Source: Phytophthora hibernalis (lineage: Eukaryota; Oomycota; Peronosporomycetes; Peronosporales; Peronosporaceae). From it: DNA of 64,000 nt. The DNA lies in NCBI GenBank assembly GCA_012656075.1, contig JAAKBF010000277.1, positions 1 to 64,000 on the forward strand, given 5' to 3'. Under the pieces are notes generated by a model. The model searched no databases. It saw only the letters and a list, made by a program, of their open reading frames with translations, and was not told the DNA's origin. Within the stretch, counting starts at the first letter, position 1; every line of letters starts with the position of its first letter. The position numbers and the translations under genes are program-made. Shown piece after piece: positions 43,928 to 53,899 of the stretch.

Positions 43928-46425
43928 TCATTTCTTCGAGGACGGGAACGGCAGCTCCGTCACTATCTTCAACTTCTTTGTATCGGCCTGAATGCCGTCG
44001 GCTGACACCTCATGCGACAGGAAGTCTACTCGGCCTCGTACAAAAATGCTGTTCGTGAAACTCACACTTATTCGACACTCACCAAACCGTTGAAGCAGTC
44101 AGTCCAGGGTGGCTAGACAAGAGTCAAAGTCTCGGGGCCGAAACAAATATCGTCAACGAACGACCGCCGATCGAACACTGGTACCAACGAGGATTCATCT
44201 GATTCCCCGTGGAGAACATATCCGCGACAGGACTGTTCACCAATTTGGTCACAGCGTCGAGCGTCACCGATGACTCGCCGTCGGCTTCGAACTTGGTCGG
44301 AAAAGCTGTCGAAACCTCGGACAGCCGAGTAGAACTGTCGGTCACCCATGTTCTAGCGGCCTCAGCGGCCGCTTCAGCCGACCGCATCAACTCAGAGAAC
44401 TGGTTCCAACCACCCTGGGGCTGAACGAACCCCCACAGAGCGTTATCAATTATTCGTAGGTAAATCATCGGTTCCTTCTTCAGGCCAAACGGCACACGCA
44501 GCCACTCAAAATGGCCGAGTGCACAAACGAAAGCCGAGATTTTCCGAGCTCTCATCGTCATCATTATCTCCCAGAATCCGCTGGCTGCATCTAAGGAGCA
44601 GGACCACAGGTAGGCCTCCAGGTCAGTTAACAAATCGTCTACCAGAGGCATGGCATACTGTGGTGTTGTGATTCACAGAAAACGTCGTTAGTTCGGCTTC
44701 CACGCAACAGCACAACAATTCGCCGAGTCAGGTCGGCGATGTTGGGCTTGCGCAGGGTTCCTGTCGGTTCCCTTTGCGGTTCGCCCCAGCCGGGGTTCAG
44801 CTGAGTGTTGTTCCCGACGGGTACCAAGCTCCAAACTCTCCAGAGACTCGCCTGAGCGGGCAGTCTCCGTGAAAAACCCTGTGCCTTCCACCAAAGGACG
44901 GACGGCAGCGCGCGAGCGCGTTTACAGGTCACAAGGCGCAGACTACGCTCAGCTAGGAGATTACGGTGTCCTGGGTTGTGCAGACCCACCGGCTCGTCGA
45001 ATTGACGAGGCTTGTCTTCGCTCGGTAGCGAGTGTGCCCACCCCGGGCTGACCTTCATCTCTTGGCGATACCAGACGGCTCCCCTACAAGCCATGCCTCT
45101 CATGGAACGACGGCAGACATAATCCAGCCCACGCAGGGACTTGCCGGAAAAGTGTACGCTGTTCTTGGACTTAGAAGATTCTGCTCTGATTGTTATCTCT
45201 ATATCTTCGGAGAGCCCCTTCGGGCTCTTCCCTATGTTCTTCTATCGGTCTCATACAAATATCTAATGAAATGGAGTCGTTACAGATCTCCCTGCGACTC
45301 TTCGCTCAGCTCCGTCCCTTGATGTCGAGCTGTTTCTTACCTTACGGCGACTCTTCGCCCAGATCATGATTTATCCCTTCAGGCATATTCTCGCCAAGTC
45401 GACTTTCGCCGTGCCCATCTTTCGCCGAGCCCAACTTTCGCCGAGTCGATTATCGCCGAGCTTATCCATCGCTGAGTCCGTCCTTCGCTGAGTCTAGCTA
45501 CGTGCGATTCCCGATCAAGTCCGTTCCCTGTTGAGTGCGACGTATCCACTTGGCGGTGTATCCACTTAATTCTCTTGAGTGCGATGTACCCACTGGCCTA
45601 GTTTAGGCGTCCATAGTGTAGGGTCACCAAAAATCTGGATTATCCTACACCACAATACTCCATAATCGCGGTGATTGCGTTCAACATCTTGTAATCGATG
45701 CACAGGCGAATATCGGCGCCGTTCTTCTTCAACACAATCACAATCGAGGATGCCTAAGGGCTGTCCGAGAACGCCACCAACCGAGCCTTTAACAAGCCTT
45801 TTAGTAATTCATATAGCTTCTTCAGATGTGCCAGTGGTGTACGCCGAACCCTCTGTTTAATCGGAGGGTGCCCCTGTACATCGATATCGCACACCACGCC
45901 ATAAGCTGGCGGTGGCAGAGCATTTCCACTCGAAATCATGATCTGATCGTGCTTCTTTAACACGTTGATCAATGCTCGTTGTTGCTCTGACGTGGTCTTC
46001 AGGTTCACTAAGTTGGGTCCTGTATAATCCAAAACCGTCTCCGAAGCTTCGGTCAGGTCAGGCAGTAATGCCAACTCATGTGCGTAGTCGGTAAACTCCA
46101 TTTCGTTTGCCACATGCTCGGCCATACCACCAGGAGCATCGTCAATTTCAACAGCGTCGCCAGCTGAAACGCATGCCATAAGCGCTACAAACACAGACTC
46201 CAGACGGGCTTCCGAGTCTTCGATGGCCGTCAGTTCCGATGCCTCGTGGTTAATGTCGTCGTCGTCACCCCTGTCCGAGGATTCGGACGAGGTCGAACCT
46301 TCACCTTCCTCGGCTCCAATGTCCTTAGCCGCCATGTCCGAGGTTGCCGCAGTGACGGTTACTATCGGTTGGTCGCACCCACTCATCCGTACTCGTCCCT
46401 CCTCAACACGCGGTGGACAGGCCAC
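43928..46425 (-). pseudogene. Reverse transcriptase of the inverted pol, split by a solo LTR
   Basis: The frame 46425-45754 is acidic, then has PPPAYGVVCDIDVQGHPPIKQ and ARLVAFSDSP, followed by a TGA. Then come KNGADIRLCIDYKMLN and EY, where the solo LTR (45654-44659) interrupts. Coding resumes at 44651 with MPLVDDLLTDLEAYLWSCSLD, FGLKKEPMIYLRIIDNALWG and, after a frame change, RRSFVDDICFG (FVDD at 44160-44149), the catalytic YxDD-type box. Between them is an Ala/Glu-rich insertion, SELMRSAEAAAEAARTW. Removing the LTR and one target duplication restores IMEYAMPLVDDLL, so the insertion happened in a readable gene. Confidence 0.85.
44659..45654 (-). repeat. Solo LTR, family 2 (996 bp), with 4-bp target duplication
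   Basis: On the minus strand it starts TGTGGTGTAGGA and ends AATCACAACACCACA. It is flanked by ATAC on both sides (44655-44658 and 45655-45658). It is the inverted homologue of the LTR at 40220, about 120 bp longer because of an extra ~100-bp block (about 45497-45598) and one more unit of the GGCGAAAGT-type repeat. Solo LTRs arise by recombination between the two LTRs of a full element. Confidence 0.92.
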
Positions 46426-46429
46426 CCGG

Positions 46430-47855
46430 TGTCTATCGTGATGCGTTACCGGGCCGACAAGTTTGCGCTAATCGAGGACGGCGTGCTGTATATTATCGGA
46501 GCGAACCGTCGGTGGAGTAATGAAACCCAGAAGAGACGAAGATGCGTCTGGTGGTGCCCACAACGATGATTCAGGATGTATTACAGAGCTGCCACGACTC
46601 GTTAGAAGGTGGCCACCAAGGCATCGGTCGAACATACCACCGAGCGAAATGGATTATTATTAGATCGGACTGTACGCAGACGTTGAGCGGCATGTGCGGT
46701 CCTGCCCAGACTGCAGCTCGAGCAAAAGTCGACCGCAGTTTAGAGGGTACTCTCCAGGGAATGTACTAGTCAAGAGACCATTCCAGTTGGTGTCGATGGA
46801 TTTCGTCATACCATTGCCGAAGGCTCGGCGAGGAAATACCGCGCTGCTACCGTTTCAATGCTCGTTCACGGGATTCGTTATGGTGAAAGCCATGTCAGAT
46901 ACAACCGCATTAAAAGTTGCCCAGGCTTTCGAAGAGTGTGTCTACCGAAGGTTCGGAGCATTCGTCATGACCGAGACCCTCGGTTCATGAGTGAGGTTTT
47001 CTAAGAATTTGCTAAGATGATGCAATCTCGGTCGAGAGCCACGTTGAGTTATCGTCCGCAAGCAAACGGGCAGCAAGAACGATCAGTCAAGACCATGATG
47101 CAGTCAGTGCGAGTGTATGCGGAAGACCCGTTGCAACAAGACTGGGACGAGATCGCCGAACGACTTGTCTTCGCTATCAACAACTCTCAGGGCGGCACTC
47201 GGAAGGATACTCCGTTCTACCTCGTTCATGGGTGGGATGCTCGGTCTAAGCTGCGACCAATGTCGTCGTCGCTAAAAAGAGGATCCCGAGGGCAAACCGA
47301 TGAGCTAGCATGGCGCCGAGAAGTGAACGGACAACAAGAAATTGCATGGAAAATGGCGATGGAGTACCAGAAGGTCGAGAAGGCTCGGAGGGCCCGCGAG
47401 CACAACGCGTCGCTTAACCAACGTGAAGCAACAGCAGTACCGAGGATTTCAGCGAAGGACAGCGAGAACATAGTAGCACCGAATCGCGACGGGTCAGAGG
47501 TACCATTTGGATGCCGAGAGGCAGGGAGCAACGACGGAAACCGACGGTAACAAAACCTCGGACACTGGACAAAAAGAGACTGGGGAATCTCCCGAAACTA
47601 CCGAAGAAGCACCGAGGTCTCTGTTCAAACCAGGGAGCAGGGTGGCAGGGTGTGGCTCTACATGGAACGCGTGAAACCAGGATTGACCAAGAAGTTAGCG
47701 CACCGATGGAACGGGCCATTCCGGATCAAGAAGAAGGTTGAAGAGTTCGCATATGAACTAGAGCTGCCGGATCGAAGTGGTTATCGGTTCTACCCAGTGG
47801 TACATGTTTTACGGTTCAAGGCGGTAAATGAGTATGGGAACCAGCATCGAATTTG
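46430..47855 (+). pseudogene. Gypsy integrase (element D), frame-broken
   Basis: The region starts with ADKFALIEDGVLYII (46455). Three frames then give RLVVPTTMIQDVLQSCHDSLEGG (H2C2 zinc region), RSCPDCSSSKSRP, and the catalytic core with VSMDFVIPLPKARRG (first Asp), IRHDRDPRFMSEVF (second Asp) and LSYRPQANGQQERSV (Glu). The frame 47017-47550 is open. The C-terminal part, VWLYMERVKPGLTKKLAHRWNGPF...VVHVLRF, runs to about 47830. All three catalytic acidic residues are present, but the frame changes at least four times. Between this and the 3' LTR lies the antisense coding region. Confidence 0.85.
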
Positions 47856-48330
47856 TCATGCGGAGGGCTGCTCTACGACTATCTGTGAACCCAGCGCAGC
47901 GAACGACGACTCCAGATGGTTCAGGTGGCCGACGAGGACTAACTCGGAACGCTGCCGAAGATTGAACTTCCTACGGGATTAGTACAGCCCGTAGAGGCAG
48001 ATGAAAAATGAGACTGTACCAGAATGATAGTCATCGATCAACAGACGACCGGATCTCCTGGAAGGCTCGGTTGGATAACGAGTGGCGAATGGAACTACCT
48101 GCGGGTGTTATGCAGCTCGCAGTGTCAGACGAAGATGACTACTGCATTATAGTTTGTATATGTGTATATGATGTGTACGAACTCGAAGTGGATTTGAATT
48201 AAGTGGAATTACTGGAGCCTAAACTACACCCGTAATGAACTACGGAGCTCGGACAGTGTGAGATTAGCAAGAGGAATGAATGACGCAACACAACAGCACA
48301 AGACCGAGGACTAGACGTCGGCGGAGGAAG

Positions 48331-51300
48331 CTAGGTCAGCCAACACATCCAGGTTCGATGTTTGGCCAGACACAGACCCGTCGGCGGACGTTGAAGCAGC
48401 AGCGGAGCAGCTGAGTCCTCGGTTTGGTCTTCATCCTTACCTTCATCGCCCGCTGGTCCTGGAGGAGTAGCAACCGAAGCCTGAGGGACCCACGGAGCCA
48501 TGATCGAACTTGGGACCAAGGATGAATCCACCATGATACCCAATACCACCTCCGCCTCGGTGATGCCACGAGGTACGAATAGCGGTACCGGAGAATTGCA
48601 TGGCGCGAAAGTCGTGTTGAATGGGTGACTGGAGGGCGCGTCCACCCAACAGTTCCGCCACAGTTGACGAGCATCCAGAGTTGCGAGCTCATCGACCCAA
48701 TCCTCTGACGTCGGAGCCCACTCGATCACTTCGAACGAGTATTGGAGGTAGTTGGGTTCCAACAAAAACTCGGTAGGCGCTTCACGAGGCTTGCCGGAAC
48801 GTTCAACGCAACACACCCAACAGCGATATACCATCTGCTGACGCAAACGGTCCGCTCTGAGGTTCCGAGCCTTGTTGTGCTCAGCCCATGCTGCCCGTAA
48901 CGCGATGACCGAGGGATCACCACCGAGCCTCTGGGTCATGCTCCGAAGGAAATTTTCAACGGCAGAGACTTGGACCCGGTGGCGTCGCTCCCATAGCGCC
49001 AGAACCGAGGTATGCTTTCTCGGTTCGGTCGGTGTAAATGCCCTGGAACTGACGCCACATCTTGACGAACCGAGCTAATCCAGTGACACGAGTTGAAATT
49101 TTAGAGCCTGGCGGGTGCTGGTCAATAGTGAAACACCACGGATTCTCCGGCAACTTCGAGCGCACTTGCTGCCACGGGTGGCCAGGGTTGACCCAATCCG
49201 CCATGGCCTGGATGCCAGCCACCGAGCACGGGGGCTCAACACCGCGTGCAATGGGCGGAGTCAGGCTGGTGTTGTGGATCTGGCACCAGGCCACTTGTGC
49301 ACTCGGAGCAGTGAACCCGGGTGACCCAACATCAGTGTGAGACGTTGTGATGATGTTCCGGGCGTAGCGGGCACCGCCGGAGCGAATGTGCTAGGGTCAG
49401 TGCCCGAATGGTCGAGAGCGTGTCGGTCACTTGAGTATGCGAACGGCGGATAACTGACCGAGCTCTCGGAAGGCGCCCGGGAGTAGGCCGGGCAGGAGTC
49501 GCCGGGGTGTCGGTAGCGCTTGCAGCCGAACTAACCGGAGCCGACGAAGTGGACGGTGACGTGACCGAGGCCACAATCGCAGGGACCGGAGTAGACACAA
49601 CCACCGAGGTCACAGGCGTCGTGACCGAAGAAGGGGCCAAATTACCACCCAACGACAGCAACGGCGCAGAGGACGGCTGCGATACTGGGACAGCCGGCGT
49701 GCTCGGTGGAGTCGGAGTAGACTGGTTTGTGACCGGTGGAACCGATGGAGGGCCCACCGATACTGTCGGCGATGACACTGTCGACGCAGGGGTCACCGAG
49801 CGTTTAGGGGTGGCCGGAATAGGCGAAGCTTGGCAAGACTCGGACGACGATGGGGAACCGATGATGAAATCATCGGATGCCTCCAGGGTCTCCAGTTCTC
49901 TATGAGACCGTAAGGTGGCCAACACCGACGCACTGCGGGTGGGGCGACCATCAGACGAGGTGGCGAAACCACCGCTAAAGAAAGTGATCCATACGAGAGA
50001 ATCGCAGCCGTCCGGGTATCGGTGTCGACTTCCTCACCCGACAAGTCAATGACTTCGGCCGGGGTCAGAAGCACCGAGGACCCAGAAGCGCGCGATTCCC
50101 TTGGAGGCGACGCCGGTGGAGACCCAGGCGGAGGGTTCGGTGGTGATCCACCTGGAGACGACCCTCGGAGAAGCCGGCAAAGACAATGCCGGAGTGCGAC
50201 CTTGAGCGCGGGCTCTCAGGTCTTCAGACGGACGACCCAACCGCTTGTGGGCAGGGAGGGTCGACTTCGGTGAACCCGGTGGAGGGTGTGTCGGTGTTAC
50301 CTGTGGAAGAGACGCTGCCGGCGCCTGCTACCGAAGACACTTGCGACGGTTCCGTCGACGCTGAGACACCGTCGGAATGAGAGGCATGTCATCCGAATCC
50401 TCGGAGACGTCCCCAGCAGCCAACGATGACTTCGCGGAAGGTTTCGACCCGGCTTCCGAGCCGGGAGCTTCGTGATCATCACCCTCCGAGCTCTCCGAGG
50501 AAGCGCTACGGCTGCGTTTCGAAGTGATGCTCGGAGGCGTAAGCCCAGTCGATGCCGTCCGCGGTGATGCCTAAACGAGGACAGAAGGAGAGTCAAAAAT
50601 GGATGACATATCAAGGAAGCACAAACATAACCCACAAGCGGAGGCAAGCACCAATGTGTCGACATCCAGTTCATGGAGAGCAGCGTGGCGGCGAAGGACG
50701 GTGTTCCACGTTTAAGACTAGCCACTTGAGCTTCAAGAGCTTGCACCTGGGTGGTACCACACCGACCGAGGTTTGGGCAGACGCATCAAGCGCAGCCCGA
50801 TGCCGTGCCACTTGCTCGGTGTAAGCCACCAAACCAGCTTTGAAGCGCTTAAGCTCCTGGTGAAGGAGCCGTTGCGCAGACGTCAATGAAGACTCAGCCG
50901 AGGTCGCGCGAGCAGCCCATAGCTTCATGATGTGGTCGTGGTCCGCTATAGCAGAGTTAGCTTGGCGAAGGTGGGCGGCCGCCTGGTCGTGCTCCTCTCG
51001 GAGGGCGAGGTGGGTCTGTCGGAGGCCGTCCAGTATGCCCCGGTCTGACTCCCTCACTCGATGCTTGAGTACTGAAACGCTCGAACTTCTCTCGTTCTTG
51101 AGTCTCAGCGGAGAGCTGGTCCTCAGTGTCGGCGAGTTTGACCTTGAGCTCAGCCACCTCGTTGCGAAGGTCAACGACTAGCTCCGCCTCACCCGGAGAA
51201 AGTTGGGCAGGGGCAACAACTGCTGTCAAGTCCTCACCGAGGTCTGTAGCATGTTCCATGTGGCCATCGAGCATCGGGTCGACTCGCCGAGGACGCTGGT

Positions 51301-51703
51301 GAGTCACACCGACGACGAGTTGGCCCTCAACGAGGGCCGGACACGAGGCCAGTCGTTGTAGATGGAGGTGGGGACCGTACCTGCAGTGTCAGTCTGACAT
51401 CCGACTGAGACAAGTCGCGATGGCGTCGGGAGCCTCGGACATTGCTGCGGAGACACCACCGAGCAGATATGCCTGGACAGGCGAAGAGTCGGACGAAGAG
51501 GGAGGCGCCACCGAAGACAACCCGCCGAGAGCGCCTCCACCGGCTTGTGGAACGCCAGCCGGATGCTGAGGTGTTGGAACCGAGACTTCGGTGGAGCTGG
51601 GAGTGTCGGCAGGAGCATCAGCAGTTCCCTGTGAGCAAGCCTGAAGAATGGAGAAACAAGTGTACGAGAGTGAGAAGATGCTCAAGGTACACGGAGCGAT
51701 CAA
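48331..51703 (-). pseudogene. Large antisense coding region inside Gypsy element D
   Basis: Between integrase and the 3' LTR the coding signal is on the opposite strand. Read from 51703 downward there are: a Ser/Pro/Gly-rich N-terminus (51703-51304); a coiled coil (DLRNEVAELKVKLADTEDQ, then QTHLALREEHDQAAAHLRQ and QALEAQVASLK, 51307-50700); a possible intron or frame break (about 50700-50570); Ser-rich text (SASSESSEGDD); a Ser/Thr/Pro-rich segment with many Pro-Ser-Thr repeats (49925-49332); and a Trp-rich globular C-terminus ([72 protein letters not shown]) ending at 48331. Six or so frame breaks separate the parts. No function is known to me. Antisense ORFs in this position are known in some plant Gypsy elements. 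The protein may be regulatory or structural. Confidence 0.65.
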
Positions 51704-51843
51704 GATGGAGAAGAGCTTACCTCGCCGCTGGGCGCGATGGCCCGGAGATCAGCAGCGGTAGCGTCGCTCAGGAGATGCGACGGAGGAGTCATGGGATTGG
51801 GCTACGACACGCCACGACGCGCGCTACTTGCGGAGTTTGTGTC

Positions 51844-51857
51844 GAGGCGGGGGCAGT
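51844..51857 (+). other. Putative polypurine tract of element D
   Basis: GAGGCGGGGGCAGT immediately precedes the LTR and matches the tract of copy B. Confidence 0.75.
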
Positions 51858-52733
51858 TGTGGTGTTGGGTTTTGAGCGCTCGGTCGCCAGTCGGCAAGGT
51901 TGCCCTTGTGATCAGCGTGCTCCGATTGGCAGATTACATTCCCCGCACCACAGTGACCACGATAGTTTAGTGACCGAGGCTTCGGTCGGGTATAATAAAT
52001 TCCCGGCCGAGGGTATGAACCCTCGTTTGTACCCATTTCAGTTTCGTACCCTCGGTCTTATAGAGCCGGGTACAGGGTCACATTCTGGGATCGGTTCACA
52101 CTGGATATTTGTATGTACGTATAGGACTAGCTATAGGATTTACTACAGAGGCTCTCAGGGCCATATATCAACATAAATAAATCAGCAGTCTTCCCCCAAG
52201 TCACCAAGGGTCAATTCCGTCTTCGGTAAGTCTAGCTAGCTTATCTTAGGGTCTGGATACGCTCGGCTTGTGGGATGCTGGTCAGCGAGCCGAAGGTACA
52301 TTGAACCGAGGGTTTGTTGCTGGTCAGTCCAAAAGATTAGAGTGACCGAGTGTTGGGAGCGACGAGAAGCGTCGTTATCCATATATTATAGTGGAACCGA
52401 GTGTTCCATACGTATTTACTACCCGCCGAGGTTTTACCTCGGCAAACCCGTATTAGGCTTGACAGCCGGTACCCTTCCTTCTGAGGGACTGCGGGGTTCG
52501 CGCGAAAGCGCAATATTGCGTACTAGCCCTCGCTCGTGGCTAGTGGTGCAGGTTATTGGGTTGGCCTAATACAACCTAGGTGTACAGAGGGTTCACATCC
52601 AACCCGGCGTAAGGGATCGTTCCTGGTCTTCACGTTTGATCCAACGCTCGTTGATGTGACAAGGGGAAGCGAGTGTTGTTGGTGGGACTCATGCCATTTG
52701 GTAGTGAGAATTTCTGCGTGATCCTACATGACA
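51858..52733 (+). repeat. 3' LTR of element D, family 1 (876 bp)
   Basis: TGTGGTGTTGGG...CTACATGACA, the same family as the LTRs of copies A and B but in plus orientation and more diverged. It is not followed by a primer-binding site (next bases ATAGGACAAC), which confirms its 3' position. The 5' LTR of this family is not present to the left, where a family 2 LTR is found instead. Confidence 0.9.
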
Positions 52734-53303
52734 ATAGGACAACATAAGGCTCAGTCCCGAATTCTCTTTGTGATACGCAAGTGGACTTCCTTCGTTCCAA
52801 GAGCCAGCAGCCTCGACCGAGTAGAGCTCCACGATAAACCGGCCCCGTCGTTGGATACTTTATCAGTGTACTCAACCCCAACATCCTGTGCCCGATAGGA
52901 AGGACACGTTAAACGATACCGCCCAGGCGTTGCTGATAACCCAACGCCGAAGACGAAGAACACACCGGTCCGATAACGCCGTGCACAACCGAGGAAACGC
53001 CGGCCCGATAACGCCGCACGCCCAAGGTCAAAAGAAGAGAGGACGTCGTCACGCACGAGTGAGACGTCAGAGCAAGGGCGACGCAGTGCGAGGAGAATCC
53101 GCGCTGCGCATGAGAGGCACGCTTCATAGGTTCCTAACCGACTTGGATCACACCACCCAGAGATACGCTACTCAAACAACCGAATTTGCCCGACGCTAGA
53201 GCGAAGGGGTTGTGCGAGGACGACTTTGCAGATTTCTGCTAAGGCGCTCCTGAAGATGGCAGGCATCTTCGGAAGAGATGCCTTGCAGAGTTTGGTAATG
53301 TCA
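52734..53303. other. No convincing gene
   Basis: A minus-strand frame 53056-52751 and a plus-strand frame are open but lack recognisable features. A short direct repeat (CCGATAACGCCG) occurs twice near 52970 and 53010. Confidence 0.35.
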
Positions 53304-53471
53304 ACACATGCCGAGCAGGTCGAACGCGTGAGTGCGTTCGACGCCTATGAACAAGGGCTCGTCGCCCATGGGCAGGGCAACCTGCAGGCCGGCCTTCGGA
53401 GCCAAGGCCGATGCAGCTCGGGCCGACTCGAACTGCGAGTCGGTCAAGTGAGGAAACTCACTGCGATCCAT
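53304..53471 (-). pseudogene. Short retroelement-type N-terminal coding fragment
   Basis: From an ATG at 53471 the minus strand reads MDRSEFPHLTDSQFE, then about 40 more residues to a stop near 53304. It lies about 220 bp downstream of a TATA-like box and a hairpin-rich leader, the layout of an LTR followed by the start of gag. It may be the beginning of a Copia-type polyprotein; the rest is missing. The family is a guess. Confidence 0.35.
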
Positions 53472-53512
53472 GTTGGCTCACTTCTTGAGACCACAGAGGA
53501 TCAGGTTGTGCA

Positions 53513-53657
53513 ATCTACCCGCGTAGATGTAGGATTGACTACAAGTGCTATCAAGTGTGACGGGGTCACACAAGCACCTTGCTTGAGGAAGCGTAGCTTC
53601 AAGAGTATACAAACTCTTAGTGAACGGTAGTTCACGAGCTCCTGGTCTGCGGGAGCT
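53513..53657. repeat. Chain of six short hairpins
   Basis: In order: ATCTAC/GTAGAT (53513-53528), GTGTGAC/GTCACAC (53555-53571), CAAGC/GCTTG (53571-53585), GAAGC/GCTTC (53588-53600), GTGAAC/GTTCAC (53620-53635) and AGCTCC/GGAGCT (53637-53657). All arms are perfect, with 3-9 nt loops. Confidence 0.8.
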
Positions 53658-53692
53658 GAGTGGCTAGAATAGCGTAGTTTAAAGACTGAGCG

Positions 53693-53700
53693 TATTTATA
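53693..53700 (-). promoter_or_regulatory. TATA-like box of a minus-strand retroelement remnant
   Basis: TATAAATA on the minus strand, followed by ACGCTCAG and then the hairpin chain and the ATG at 53471. This is consistent with an LTR promoter (inference). Confidence 0.4.
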
Positions 53701-53752
53701 GGTGTACCTTAAATTTGCCTGTAATACAATTTCTAAGTACCCTTTGTTTATC

Positions 53753-53897
53753 CTATATGTAATAATATTACATATAGTTCATATTATGAACTGTAGGCTG
53801 TGGCACGTCGGTGACGTGGCCATGGTGTGTCCCACCCCATTTGTGACGCGGAGAGTCGATGTGTATCCTCTCAGAAGAGTGACTCGGTCACTCTTCT
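53753..53897. repeat. Cluster of palindromes
   Basis: A perfect 25-bp inverted repeat lies at 53753-53777 (12-bp arms CTATATGTAATA/TATTACATATAG, 1-nt centre). It directly overlaps GTTCATA-T-TATGAAC (53777-53791). CACGTC/GACGTG follows at 53804-53818, and AGAAGAGTGAC/GTCACTCTTCT (11-bp arms, 3-nt loop) at 53873-53897. Confidence 0.85.
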
Positions 53898-53899
53898 AG

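Larger units (their letters stand above)
42290..46425 (-). mobile_element. Pol segment in inverted orientation
   Basis: Minus-strand coding from 46425 to 42290 covers the pre-reverse transcriptase region, reverse transcriptase (interrupted by a solo LTR), RNase H, second RNase H and the linker to integrase. The segment before and after it (gag at the left, integrase at the right) is plus strand. See the inversion finding. Confidence 0.8.

Noticed and set aside
40220..44659. Inversion caused by recombination between the two inverted family 2 LTRs
   Set aside because: The solo LTR keeps matching ATAC on both sides, and the orientation switches at 42.29 and 46.43 kb do not lie in the LTRs.
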